A model generated the notes under the pieces. That model saw only the letters and a program-made list of their open reading frames with translations, was not told the origin of the DNA and did no database searches. From Nitrospirota bacterium (GTDB lineage: Bacteria > Nitrospirota > JACRHL01), in NCBI GenBank assembly GCA_016212085.1, contig JACRHL010000005.1, positions 1-64,000 of the forward strand: a stretch of 64,000 bases of DNA, given 5' to 3'. This document shows, one piece after another, positions 20,201 through 34,227 of the stretch. The position numbers and the translations under genes are program-made. The stretch's first letter is position 1. Every line of letters begins with the position of its first letter.

Positions 20201-21568
20201 TTGATCCAGAAACAGGCCCCCGTGACCACCCACAAGCTGCTGCGCCACCGGGACTATCCGGGCATTCACCAGCTTCCCAGGTACTTCGAGGTGGGCGGAT
20301 ACCAGACGTTGCACCAGGTGCTGGGCAAGGTACCGCGCGCGGAGTTCATCGAGTGGCTGGCGGTTTCCAAGCTGCGCGGGCGTGGCGGGGCCGGCCAGCC
20401 GGTGGCCAAGAAGTGGCGCCGCATGGCGGACATACCCGGCCAGCGCTACGTGATCGCCAACGGCGACGAATCGGAACCGGGCACCTTCAAGGACAGGGAG
20501 CTGATGGAGGAAAACCCCCACCAGCTCATCGAGGGGGTGATCCTGGCCGCCTACGCGGTGCAGGCCACCAAGGCCTTCATCTACGTGCGGCTGGAGTACG
20601 AGGAGGCCCAGGCGCGGGTGCGGCGGGCCATCGACGACGCCCGTGCCGCCGGCATCGTCGGCACCGACATCATGGGTTCCGGCGTGGAGTGTGACATCCA
20701 GATGTTCGTGTCCGGCGGCGCCTACATCTGCGGCGAGCAGACCGCCCTCATCGAGAGCATCGAGGGCAAGCTGCCCATCCCGCGCCCCAAGCCGCCGTTT
20801 CCAACCGTCAGCGGCCTGTGGGGGCGCCCCACGGCGGTGCAGAACATCGAGACCATGATGGCCATTCCCCTGGTGGTCACCGAGACGCCAGAGGGTTTCG
20901 CCGCCATCGGCTCCAGGAATTCGCCCGGCCCCAAGGTGTTTTCCATGAGCGGCCACATCGCCCGGCCCGGCAACTACGAGGTGCCCATGGGCACCACCCT
21001 GCGCACCCTCATCCAGATGGCCGGCGGCATCCCCGGCGGGCGCTTCAAGGCCGCCCTCACCGGTGGCGCGGCCAGCGCCTTCGTCACCGAGGCATACCTG
21101 GACACGCCGCTGGACTTCGACTCCCTGCGGGGGGTGGGGGCCGAGTTCGGCACCGGCGCCATCATGATCTTCGACGAGCACACCTGCATGGTGGGCGCGG
21201 CGCAAAGCCTGCTGCGCTTCTTCCGCGACGAGTCGTGCGGCAAGTGTACCCCGTGCCGGGAGGGCACCTTCCACATGCACAACTGGCTGGCCATGATCGA
21301 GGACGGCCAGGGCACCCGGAGGGACACCGACAACTTGGCACGCCTGTCGGGCATGATCCCCGGCACCACCTGCTGCGCCCTGGCGGACGGGGCGTGCATG
21401 CCGGTGGCCAGCGCCCTCAAGCATTTCATGGACGAGTTCACCTATCACATCGAACACGGCCACTGCCCGCCCGGCGAACGCCCCGTGCACCTGCCGTACG
21501 ACGACGTGGAGGGCGTGTACCACACCGGTGATACGGTGGGCATGCCGCCGGCGCAGCACCACGAGTAG
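20201..21568 (+). CDS. NuoF-like NADH dehydrogenase FMN/[4Fe-4S] subunit (orphan)
   Basis: LRGRGGAGQPVAKKW, NGDESEPGTFKDRELME, GAYICGEQTALIESIEG, ESCGKCTPCREG, C-term TTCCALADGACMP. TTG start at 20201 or downstream GTG. Confidence 0.88.
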   Translation: MIQKQAPVTTHKLLRHRDYPGIHQLPRYFEVGGYQTLHQVLGKVPRAEFIEWLAVSKLRGRGGAGQPVAKKWRRMADIPGQRYVIANGDESEPGTFKDRELMEENPHQLIEGVILAAYAVQATKAFIYVRLEYEEAQARVRRAIDDARAAGIVGTDIMGSGVECDIQMFVSGGAYICGEQTALIESIEGKLPIPRPKPPFPTVSGLWGRPTAVQNIETMMAIPLVVTETPEGFAAIGSRNSPGPKVFSMSGHIARPGNYEVPMGTTLRTLIQMAGGIPGGRFKAALTGGAASAFVTEAYLDTPLDFDSLRGVGAEFGTGAIMIFDEHTCMVGAAQSLLRFFRDESCGKCTPCREGTFHMHNWLAMIEDGQGTRRDTDNLARLSGMIPGTTCCALADGACMPVASALKHFMDEFTYHIEHGHCPPGERPVHLPYDDVEGVYHTGDTVGMPPAQHHE

Positions 21569-21586
21569 CGGCGCATAATCCGGCGC

Positions 21587-22414
21587 GTGGACGCCGGAGC
21601 GCGCTATACTGGCCGCCGGACCCAGGCGGGAAGCGCGACGTTGCACGAATTCACACCCCCATCCGGCACGCTGCTCGGCGTGGGCCTTGGCCCCGGCGAT
21701 CCCGCGCTGATCACCCTCAAGGCGGCGGACGCCGTGGCGCGCACCCGCGTGCTGGCGGTGCCGGTCAAGGCGCGCGGGGCGGAAAGCTTCGCCCGGCGCA
21801 TCGTGGCAGGGCGCATCACCCCGGCGCACACGGTGCTGGAGCTGGTGTTTCCCATGCGTTCCGACCCGGAGGTGCTGCGCCCCCACTGGCAGCGCGCGGC
21901 GCAGGCCATCCTGACGCACCTGGACCGGGGGGAGGACGTGGCCTTTCTGTGCGAGGGAGATCCGTTCACCTTCGGCACCTTCATCTACGTGTTCCGCGAG
22001 GTGGCGCGGCTGCGCCCGCACGCGCCGGTGGAGGTGATTCCCGGCGTCAGCGCCTACCACGCCGCTGCCTGCCGCACCCTTACCCCCCTGGCCGCCGGGG
22101 ACGACCGGCTGTGCGTGCTACCCGCCACCTACGGGGTGGAGGTGGTGGAAACCATGCTGGAACGGTTCGACACGGTGGTGCTCCTCAAGGTGAAGCCGGT
22201 GATGGACGCGCTGCTCGACATGCTGGCCCGCACGGGGCTCACCGGTCACGCGGTGTTCGTGAACAAGGTGGGCACCGACGAGGAGGCGGTGGTGACCGAC
22301 GTGGCCTCCCTGCGCGGCCGGAAGCTCGACTATCTGTCGTTGATGCTGGTGCGCAACCCGGCACGGGTCAAGGAGCCGGTGCTGCGCGGTTGCCGGCCCA
22401 AGGTGGGGGCGTGA
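21587..22414 (+). CDS. cobI: Precorrin-2 / cobalt-factor II C20-methyltransferase
   Basis: LLGVGLGPGDPALITLKAADAVAR, EDVAFLCEGDPFTFGTFIYVF, EVIPGVSAYHAAACRTLTPLAAGDDRLCVLPATYG. Confidence 0.92.
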   Translation: MDAGARYTGRRTQAGSATLHEFTPPSGTLLGVGLGPGDPALITLKAADAVARTRVLAVPVKARGAESFARRIVAGRITPAHTVLELVFPMRSDPEVLRPHWQRAAQAILTHLDRGEDVAFLCEGDPFTFGTFIYVFREVARLRPHAPVEVIPGVSAYHAAACRTLTPLAAGDDRLCVLPATYGVEVVETMLERFDTVVLLKVKPVMDALLDMLARTGLTGHAVFVNKVGTDEEAVVTDVASLRGRKLDYLSLMLVRNPARVKEPVLRGCRPKVGA

Positions 22415-22728
22415 AGGCGCTCAAGGTGATCGTGGTGGGCATGGCGGTGGTGCTGGTGGCCGGCTTCGTGGCGCTGTTCGTGACGTGGCAGGACAGGCGC
22501 GTCGCCAGGCGGGAGGTTCCGGCGCCGGCCGCCGCGCGGCCGCCCGAGGCCGGGGACGGCCGGGTGGTGCTGCCCGCCGGCAGCCGCGTGGTGGGCGTGG
22601 CGTCGGCGGAAACCATGCTCGATGTGCTGGTGGAGAACGGCGACGGCACCCGCGACGTGTACCAGGTCGCCCGTGACGGCGGCGGGGCCGTGCAGGGCGT
22701 CCTGCGTTTCCGCCCGGAAGCGCCGTAG
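22411..22728 (+). CDS. Small single-TM protein, unknown function
   Basis: GTG start overlapping cobI stop; VKALKVIVVGMAVVLVAGFVALFVTWQDRR... then soluble domain. Confidence 0.7.
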   Translation: MKALKVIVVGMAVVLVAGFVALFVTWQDRRVARREVPAPAAARPPEAGDGRVVLPAGSRVVGVASAETMLDVLVENGDGTRDVYQVARDGGGAVQGVLRFRPEAP

Positions 22729-22731
22729 GCC

Positions 22732-24894
22732 GTGGCGCGCAAGACCAAGAACAAACCCACCGCCCGCCGTGGCGGCGGCAAGGCCCTGTCCATGCTCCTG
22801 TACGCGGCGGTCAAGCGCGCCGGCGGCGTGCCCATGGCGGCGGGCGAGCTGATGCACCGGCTGTCCCTGCCCCGCGCCCGCAAGGTGGAGGTGCGCGACG
22901 CGCTCTCCGACCTGGTGCAGGCGGGCAAGCTGGCACGTCTGCGCGGCAGCTATGTGGTGCCGGAGCAGATGGGCGGGGTGACCGGCCGCTTCATCGGCCA
23001 CCCGGACGGCTTCGGCTTCGTGGTGCCCGAGGGCGGCGGCGAGGACGTGTACGTGCCGCGCAGCGAGGTGAAGGGTGCCATGCACGGCGACACGGTGACG
23101 GTGCGGGTGGTCACCGGGCGCGACGGCCGCACCCAGGGGGGCGCCCTGGCGATCGTCACCCGCGCCCACGCCACCCTGGTGGGGCGGCTCGACCGTTGGC
23201 GCGGCCGCTGGCGGGTGCTGCCCCTGGAGGAGCGTTTCGGCCGCGAGGTATGGGTGGACCCGAAGGGCGCCGAACAGGCCCGCCAGGACGACCTGGTGCT
23301 GGTGGCCATCACCGCCTACCCGGACCGGGGCGAGCCCATGGCCGGCCGGGTGCTGCGCGTGCTGGGCGACGGCACCGACGCGGCGCGCGACAGCGAGGTG
23401 CTGCTGGCCGCCGCCGGGGTGGACCCGCAGTTTCCCGCCGCCGCCGCCGAGGATGCGGAGCGTCTGCCGCAGAAGGTGCTCCCCCGCGACCGGGAGGGCA
23501 GGATCGACCTGCGCGACCTGCCCACGGTCACCATCGACGGCGAGTACGCCAAGGATTTCGACGACGCCGTGTCCCTTGTGGCCGGGCCCGATGGCGCCGT
23601 CACCCTGTGGGTGCACATCGCCGACGTGGACCACTTCGCCCCGCCGGGCTCCGAGCTGGACCAGGCGGCCCGCGAGCGCGGCACCAGCATCTATCTGCCC
23701 GACATGGTCGTGCCCATGTTCCCGGAAGCCCTCTCCAACGGCATCTGCTCCCTGAAGCCGGAGGTGGACCGGGTCACCCTCACCGCCGAGATGGTGTTCG
23801 ACGGGAACGGCCACCGCACCGCCCGGCGCATCTATCCCTCCGTCATCCGCAGCGACGCGCGCCTCACCTACACCCAGGTGAACGCCATGCTGGTGGATGC
23901 GGACGCCGCCCTGCGCGAGCGCTTCGCCCCGCTGCTGCCCATGCTGGAGGGGATGGCGGCCCTCGCGGCCCAGCGCCAGGCCATCCGCGAGGCGCGCGGC
24001 AGCCTGGATTTCGACCTGCCCGAGATGCTCATCGTGCTCGGCGAGGGCGGCGAGATCCACGACATCGTGCAGCGCCCGCGGGCGGTGGCGGAGCGGCTCA
24101 TCGAGGAGTTCATGCTGGCCGCCAACGAGGCGGTGGCGGAATGGCTGACGGAGGGCGAGTGGCCGGTGGTGTACCGGGTCCACGAGGACCCGGACCTGGA
24201 AAAGCTGGCCGCCTTCGTGCCCGTGGCGCGCAACATCCTGGGGCCCGACGTGCCCATCCCCGCCTTTTCCGGCGTGCCCGAGCCCAGGACTCTGCAACGG
24301 CTGCTCAAGGTGGCGCAGGGCCACCCGGGGGAGCGCGTGCTCAATTCCCTTTTGGTGCGCTCCCTCAAGCAGGCGCGCTATACCGGCGAGCACCTGGGCC
24401 ACTACGGCCTGGCCTCGCCCTGTTACTGCCACTTCACCTCCCCCATCCGCCGCTACCCGGATCTGATGGTGCACCGCCTGGTGAAGCACCGGCTGAACAA
24501 CGGCGAGTACCGGCGCCTGCGCTGGATCGGCGAACTGGAGGGCACGGCGCAGCTCGCCTCCGAGCGGGAGCGGCGCGCCATGAACCTGGAGCGTCAGGTG
24601 GTGGCCATCAAGAAGTGCCGCTACCTGGCCCGCCACGTGGGCGACGTGCTGGCCGGGGTGATTTCCTCCGTGGCCCGCTTCGGCCTGTTCGTGGAACTGT
24701 CGGTGGCGGGCCACGAGGGGCTGGTGCATGCGGACCAGCTTCCGAAGCCGGTGGTGCACGACGAGCGCCACATGGCGCTGTTCATCGGCCGGGGCGGCCG
24801 GCACCTGGGCATCGGCGACCCGGTGCGGGTGGAGGTCCTGCACGTGGACGTGCTGGCGGCCAAGGTGTCCCTGGCCCTGGCGGACGACGTCTAG
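22732..24894 (+). CDS. rnr: Ribonuclease R
   Basis: TIDGEYAKDFDDAVSL, YLPDMVVPMFPEALSNGICSLKPEVDR, CYCHFTSPIRRYPDLMVHRL, C-terminal S1 domain. Stop TAG lies in a CTAG repeat boundary. Confidence 0.96.
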   Translation: MARKTKNKPTARRGGGKALSMLLYAAVKRAGGVPMAAGELMHRLSLPRARKVEVRDALSDLVQAGKLARLRGSYVVPEQMGGVTGRFIGHPDGFGFVVPEGGGEDVYVPRSEVKGAMHGDTVTVRVVTGRDGRTQGGALAIVTRAHATLVGRLDRWRGRWRVLPLEERFGREVWVDPKGAEQARQDDLVLVAITAYPDRGEPMAGRVLRVLGDGTDAARDSEVLLAAAGVDPQFPAAAAEDAERLPQKVLPRDREGRIDLRDLPTVTIDGEYAKDFDDAVSLVAGPDGAVTLWVHIADVDHFAPPGSELDQAARERGTSIYLPDMVVPMFPEALSNGICSLKPEVDRVTLTAEMVFDGNGHRTARRIYPSVIRSDARLTYTQVNAMLVDADAALRERFAPLLPMLEGMAALAAQRQAIREARGSLDFDLPEMLIVLGEGGEIHDIVQRPRAVAERLIEEFMLAANEAVAEWLTEGEWPVVYRVHEDPDLEKLAAFVPVARNILGPDVPIPAFSGVPEPRTLQRLLKVAQGHPGERVLNSLLVRSLKQARYTGEHLGHYGLASPCYCHFTSPIRRYPDLMVHRLVKHRLNNGEYRRLRWIGELEGTAQLASERERRAMNLERQVVAIKKCRYLARHVGDVLAGVISSVARFGLFVELSVAGHEGLVHADQLPKPVVHDERHMALFIGRGGRHLGIGDPVRVEVLHVDVLAAKVSLALADDV

Positions 24895-25005
24895 CAGGAC
24901 TATTGAAAAAGTCCCACCCCCGGACTTATTCGATTCGAAACCGGACAGGCGCGGTTTCTCGATTTCTCCGGAGTTCACGCGCTTGCGCGCGCTGAGTCCT
25001 GCTAG
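24891..25005. repeat. MITE-like element 1, 115 bp, 10-bp perfect terminal inverted repeats
   Basis: CTAGCAGGAC (24891-24900) ... GTCCTGCTAG (24996-25005); contains ACTATTGAAAAAGTCC. Confidence 0.7.
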
Positions 25006-25274
25006 GGCCTGTTGACACAAAGGCAAAGGCGGCGACGGAGCCCATTTTTTTGCAAACCGAGGCGCGGCGCGCGGGCCGTACCGGCCGTACGGGCGAGCGC
25101 TGCAACGCAAGGGTTGCGAAAAAATGGGCCGTCCCTTCGGGTTGTGCCCCGAACGGCCCCATGCCGCGTTGCGCGTCGCTCATTCAGCTTACGCCAAACC
25201 ACGCTTCCGCGCGCCTTGCCTGGTGCCGTTCGGGGCGCAACGCCGCGCTTGCCATTTGTGTTGACAGGCCCTAG
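25002..25274. repeat. MITE-like element 2, 273 bp, 20-bp near-perfect terminal inverted repeats
   Basis: CTAGGGCCTGTTGACACAAA (25002-25021) ... TTTGTGTTGACAGGCCCTAG (25255-25274), 2 mismatches; nested internal inverted repeats; no ORF of quality. Confidence 0.75.
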
Positions 25275-26041
25275 ACGATCACCCCCAGCACCGGAGTGCC
25301 GATCCCGGCGCGCAGCGCGTTCGCCGCCGACCCCTCCCGCAGGAACACCTCGATGTGGCCCGCGCTGCCCAGCAGGGCGCCCACGGTGCCCTTGGCGATG
25401 TCCGCATAGGCGTTCGCCAGGGGCAGGGTCATGCCCTCCACCCGCAGGGCCGCAAGCTCCACCGCGTGGCGCGTGTCCAGGTTGGTGATCAGGTTGCCAA
25501 AGCGGTCCACGTGCACCACCCGGCCGTGCCAGCCGTCGTCCCGCCGCTCCGGCCCGGAGGTGCGCGCCGCGGTCGGCGTGTCGATGGGCTGGCCGAGGCG
25601 CTCCAGGGAGATGCCGGCGGCCAGGTGCGCCGCCGCCGGCGCGAACACGTCGCGGCCATGGAAGGTGCTGCTGCGGGCCTCCGGCAGCAGGGGCGACTGG
25701 GAGATGTCGAACACCCGCGCGGGGCCGTCCGCGTCCAGCAGCGGCGCCAGCACGCCGTTGTCGGGCCCCACGAAGCGGGCGCGCCGTCCGGCGGCGGCCA
25801 GGGCGCGGCGCCGGGTGCCCACCTCCGGGTCCACCACCACCAGGTGGATGGTGTCCGGGGGAAAGTAGGGGAGTGCCTGGAGGACGGCGAAGGTGGCCGC
25901 CTCCGTGTCGAACGGCGGCACCTCGTGGGTGATGTCGACGATGCGCGCCTCGGGGGCGATGCCCAGGATCACCCCCTTCATGACCCCCGCGTAGGGGTCG
26001 CGCGCCCCGAAATCGGTGGTGAGGGTGATGATCACCGGCAC
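25271..26041 (-). CDS. SAM hydrolase / SAM hydroxide adenosyltransferase (DUF62 family)
   Basis: ITLTTDFGARDPYAGVMKGVILGIAPEARIVDITHEVPPFD, VVDPEVGTRRRALAA, FVGPDNGVLAPLL, FHGRDVFAPAAAHLA. Confidence 0.93.
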   Translation of the reverse strand: MPVIITLTTDFGARDPYAGVMKGVILGIAPEARIVDITHEVPPFDTEAATFAVLQALPYFPPDTIHLVVVDPEVGTRRRALAAAGRRARFVGPDNGVLAPLLDADGPARVFDISQSPLLPEARSSTFHGRDVFAPAAAHLAAGISLERLGQPIDTPTAARTSGPERRDDGWHGRVVHVDRFGNLITNLDTRHAVELAALRVEGMTLPLANAYADIAKGTVGALLGSAGHIEVFLREGSAANALRAGIGTPVLGVIV

Positions 26042-26046
26042 GGCTG

Positions 26047-26517
26047 TCAGTGGAAGGTGACGGCCTGGATCTCGTACTCGCGGGTGCCGCCGGGGGCCAC
26101 CAGGGTCACGTCGTCGCCGGCGGACTTGCCGATCAGGGCGCGGGCCATGGGCGAACGCACCGAGATGCGGTTGGCGTTCAGATCCGCCTCGGCCACCCCC
26201 ACGATCTGATAGGTGACCTTCTTCTCCGTGTCCATGTCGAGCAGGGTGACGGTGGCGCCGAAGGTCACCCGGTCGCCGGACAGGGTGGTCACGTCGATGA
26301 TGTCGGCGGTGGCGATCTTGGTCTCGATCTCGCGGATGCGCCCCTCGATGTGGCCCTGCCGGTCCTTGGCGGCGTCGTACTCGGCGTTCTCGGACAGGTC
26401 GCCGTGGCTGCGGGCCTCGGCGATGGCCTCGATGACCGCCGGCCGTTCGACCACCTTGAGATGCTCCAGTTCGCGCTTCAGCTTCTCATAGCCCTGGATG
26501 GTAATCGGTTCGCGCAT
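26047..26517 (-). CDS. greA: Transcription elongation factor GreA
   Basis: [57 protein letters not shown]. Confidence 0.98.
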   Translation of the reverse strand: MREPITIQGYEKLKRELEHLKVVERPAVIEAIAEARSHGDLSENAEYDAAKDRQGHIEGRIREIETKIATADIIDVTTLSGDRVTFGATVTLLDMDTEKKVTYQIVGVAEADLNANRISVRSPMARALIGKSAGDDVTLVAPGGTREYEIQAVTFH

Positions 26518-26550
26518 GCGTCACACCCTAATCGAGAAAAAGGCCTGTCC

Positions 26551-26608
26551 TATAAAAAATAGCAAACGCCGACCGCGGCCGCACGGGGCGGTGGCGCGAT
26601 TCGGCGTT
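26551..26608 (-). terminator. Putative rho-independent terminator between carB and greA
   Basis: Minus strand AACGCCGA...TCGGCGTTTGCTATTTTTTAT; long stem-loop with T-tract. Confidence 0.6.
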
Positions 26609-26648
26609 GTTGTGAGGATGGAGCGGCCCTGCCGGGCCTTGCCCCGAT

Positions 26649-29876
<3,228 letters not shown>

Positions 29877-29895
29877 GGGATGAGCGGATCGCGGC

Positions 29896-31029
29896 CTATT
29901 TTGCGGCCAGGCGGTAGTCCGCCATGAGGCCGATGAAGCGGTTGAACAGGTAACGGGCGTCGTGCGGGCCGGGGGCGGCCTCCGGGTGGTATTGCACGCT
30001 GAACGCGGGCAGCGTCTTGTGGCGCACCCCCTCCACGGTCTGGTCGTTGAGGTTGACGTGCGTCACCTCCAGGGTGTCGGGCAGGCTGTCCGGGTCCACC
30101 GCGAAGCCGTGGTTCTGGGCGGTGATCTCCACCTTGCCGGTGGCCAGGTCCATCACCGGCTGGTTGCCGCCGTGGTGGCCGAAGCGCATCTTGAAGGTGC
30201 GCGCCCCCAGCGCCAGGCACAACAACTGGTGCCCCAGGCAGATGCCGAAGATGGGCAACTGGCCCATCAGCCGGCGGATGCGGTCGGCGGCGTAGGGCAC
30301 CGCCGCCGGGTCGCCGGGGCCGTTGGAAAGGAACAGCCCGTCCGGGCGCATGGCCAGCACCTCGCCGGCGGGCATGTCGGCGGGCACCACGGTGACATCG
30401 CAGCCGTGGTCCACCAGGAGGCGTAGGATGTTGCGCTTCACCCCGTAATCGTAGGCCACCACCTTGAAGCGCGGCGCCGGGCGGGAGGCGCCCACGGAGG
30501 GCTGATTCCAGGCGTGGGGGGCGGCGCAGGTGACCGCCTTGGCCAGGTCCTGCCCCTCCATGGACGGGGCCGCCTGGGCCGCCGCCACCGCCGCCGCCAC
30601 GTCCGCCGCCGCCGGGCCGGACACGATCACCCCCTGCTGGGCGCCGTGGTCGCGGATGTGGCGGGTGAGGGCGCGGGTGTCGATGCCCTCGATGCCCGCC
30701 ACGCCGTGGCGCTTGAGGTAGCCGTCCAGATCCTCCTCGGAGCGGAAGTTGGAGGGCATGCGCTCCAGCTCGCGCACGATGAAGCCCGACAGGTACAGCC
30801 GCCCCGACTCGGCGTCGGCGGCGTTCACGCCGTAGTTGCCCTGGTGCGGGTAGGTCATGGTGACCATCTGCCCGGCGTAGGACGGGTCGGTGATGATCTC
30901 CTGGTAGCCGCACAGGGAGGTGTTGAACACCACCTCGCCGGCCACCGGCCGGTCGATGCTGGCGCCCACGGCGTAACCACGGAAGATGCGGCCGTCGGCC
31001 AGGGCCAGCAGGGCGGGGATGCGGCTCAT
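29896..31029 (-). CDS. carA: Carbamoyl-phosphate synthase small subunit
   Basis: [18 protein letters not shown]...[37 protein letters not shown]; glutaminase [11 protein letters not shown]. Confidence 0.98.
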   Translation of the reverse strand: MSRIPALLALADGRIFRGYAVGASIDRPVAGEVVFNTSLCGYQEIITDPSYAGQMVTMTYPHQGNYGVNAADAESGRLYLSGFIVRELERMPSNFRSEEDLDGYLKRHGVAGIEGIDTRALTRHIRDHGAQQGVIVSGPAAADVAAAVAAAQAAPSMEGQDLAKAVTCAAPHAWNQPSVGASRPAPRFKVVAYDYGVKRNILRLLVDHGCDVTVVPADMPAGEVLAMRPDGLFLSNGPGDPAAVPYAADRIRRLMGQLPIFGICLGHQLLCLALGARTFKMRFGHHGGNQPVMDLATGKVEITAQNHGFAVDPDSLPDTLEVTHVNLNDQTVEGVRHKTLPAFSVQYHPEAAPGPHDARYLFNRFIGLMADYRLAAK

Positions 31030-32356
31030 GCGCCACCCCCAAGGCCGGCGGCCACGGGCGGCGCCTCGGCGGCGAACACGGCTTGGCCGCCGATCAGGGT
31101 GTGGCGCACCCGCCCCGGCAGGGTGTGGCCCAGGAACGGGGTGTTGAGCCCGTGGCCGGACAGGGCGGCGCGGGTCACCTGCCAGCGGGCGCCCAGGTCG
31201 ACGACGCTCAGGTCGGCGGGCGCGCCCTCCGCAAGGGTTCCGGCGCCGGCGGGCGCCCCGAAGACTTGGCCGGGGCCCACGGTCCAGCGGGCGACGGCGG
31301 TGGGCAGATCCAAAATTCCCTCCTCCACCAGTAACAGCGTGAGTGACAATGCGGTGGCCAGTGCCGCCACGCCGAACGGCGCGTGGTCGAACTCCACCTG
31401 TTTCTCGAATTCGGCGTGCGGGGCGTGGCACGAGGCGATGACCGCCACCGTGCCGTCCGCCACCGCCTCGCGCAGGGCGCGGACATCCGCGTCCGAGCGC
31501 AGCGGCGGGTACACCTTGCCGTTGGTGTCGTACCCTTCCAGGAAGGCGTCGGTGAGCAGCAGGTAGTGGGGCGCGGTGCCGGCGCTCACCGGCACGCCGC
31601 GGCGGATGGCGTCGCCGAGCAGGCGCACCGAGCCGGCGGTGGACACGGGCGAGATGTGCACCCGGCAGCCGGTGAGCTCCGCCAGGGCGATGTCGCGCGC
31701 CACGGAGATCTCCTCGCTGGCGGCGGGGATGCCCGACAGCCCCAGGCGGGTGGACACCGCCCCCTCGTGCATCACGCCCTTGCCCGAGAGGCCCAGATCC
31801 TGCGGCACGGTGATCACCGGCAGGCCCACGCCGCGGGCGTATTCCAGGGCGCGGCGCATCATCTGGCTGCTGTCCACCGGCACCCACGCGTCGGACACCG
31901 CCGGGCAGCCGGAGCGCGCCAGCTCGCCCATCTCGGAGAGCACCTCGCCGGCCATGCCGCGGGTGAGCGCCCCCACCGGCAGCACGTGCGCGGCCCCGGC
32001 GGCGCGGGCCTTGGCGCGCACCAGCTCGCACACCGCCAGGGAATCCGCCACCGGGTTGGTGTTGGGCATGGCGAACAGCCGGGTGATGCCGCCCCTGGCC
32101 GCGTCCCCCGCCGCCTGGGCGATGGTTTCCTTGTATTCGTAGCCCGGCTCGCGCAGGTGCGCCTGGGTGTCGGTGAAGCCCGGCAGCACGTGGCAGCCGG
32201 CGGCGTCGAGGGTGGCGCCATGGCCCGGCAGCCTTCCCGGCTCGGCCACCATCGCCACCCGGCCGTCCACGATCAGCAGGTCGCGCGGGGCGTCGATGCC
32301 CGCCGCCGGGTCCACCAGGTGGCCGCCGACGATGCGGACGGTATGCTGTAACGCGC

Positions 32357-32360
<4 letters not shown>
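31026..32360 (-). CDS. pyrC': Dihydroorotase-like protein lacking catalytic motifs (PyrC'/PyrX-like)
   Basis: DHOase fold ([22 protein letters not shown]...FAMPNTNP) but HxH is QAH, catalytic TDHAPH is SCHAPH, HISHVST is HISPVST; directly downstream of pyrB. Confidence 0.85.
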
Positions 32361-33309
<949 letters not shown>

Positions 33310-33313
<4 letters not shown>

Positions 33314-33903
33314 GGCTGGCCTCCCGGATGGAGCACCACGCGGCTGACGTGATGGTCGCCGGTGAACCGCACGCGCACCCGGTCGGCGCGCTCGGTGGGG
33401 ATGTTCTTGCCGACGATGTCGGGGCGGATGGGCAGCTCGCGGTGGCCCCGGTCCACCAGCACCGCCAGCCGCACCCGGTCCGGCCGGCCGAAGTCCATGA
33501 GGGCGTTCAGGGCCGCGCGGATGGTGCGCCCGGTGAACAGCACGTCGTCCACCAGCAGCACGTCCTTGCCGGCGATGTCGAAGGGGATCAGGGTTTCCCT
33601 CAGCTCCGGCTGGTCCGCCCGCTCGCCCAGGTCGTCCCGGTACAGGGTGATGTCGAGCAGCCCCAGGGGGGGGCGGGTGCCGCTGATCTGGGTGATGAGT
33701 TCCACCAGCCGCTGGGCCAGATAGTCGCCGCCGGTGCGGATGCCGATCAGCGCCAGTTCCGCGTTGGGGTGACGGGTTTCCAGGGCCTCGTGGGCGATGC
33801 GGCGCAGCACGCGCTCGGCGGCCTCGCCATCGAGGATGGTGCGCCCCGCGGGGTCCTCGGCGCCCGTGTGCGCGGACGGCTGCTGTTCGATTGGCGGCGC
33901 CAT
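33310..33903 (-). CDS. pyrR: Bifunctional pyr operon regulator / uracil phosphoribosyltransferase PyrR
   Basis: [87 protein letters not shown]. Confidence 0.96.
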
Positions 33904-33978
33904 GGGGATGATCCTTCTCGGCCTCACGGGACCGGGTTAAAGGACGTGCGTAATCAATGACTCGATTGGAGCCTATCC

Positions 33979-34007
33979 ATGTTAAGGAGATCGGCCGGTC
34001 CGGTCAA
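33979..34007 (-). promoter_or_regulatory. Putative sigma70 promoter of pyrR operon
   Basis: Minus strand TTGACC (34007-34002)-N17-TAACAT (33984-33979), 76 nt upstream of the pyrR ATG. Confidence 0.65.
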
Positions 34008-34068
34008 GGGAGCGCCGCCCCCGTCGGGCGGTGGATTTTTCGGCCATCGGCAAGCGGGGGGTTTGGGG

Positions 34069-34074
34069 TATAAT
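34069..34074 (+). promoter_or_regulatory. Putative -10 element of gltB promoter
   Basis: Perfect TATAAT upstream of gltB; no good -35 at 17 bp. Confidence 0.4.
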
Positions 34075-34227
34075 ACCTGATCCAGGGGTCAATCCGTTCG
34101 TCGACGATGCCCGTTTCCGGCCGCCGGCCAGTGCCGCCGGGCCGGCCTTGGGGCACCGGAACGGTGCGCGACCTCCGGGCATGTTTTGTTAACGAGACGA
34201 CACGTTATATAAGCCAACGGTTCGAAT

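Noticed and set aside
25002-25202. Minus-strand ORFs inside MITE element 2 (25002-25202, 24926-25183)
   Set aside because: Read through inverted repeats with no start context; composition is not protein-like.
31030-32031. N-terminal part of ORF 29896-32031 as an extended CarA
   Set aside because: Upstream part overlaps pyrC' in another frame and is Arg/Gly-rich nonsense; CarA clearly starts [16 protein letters not shown] at 31029.
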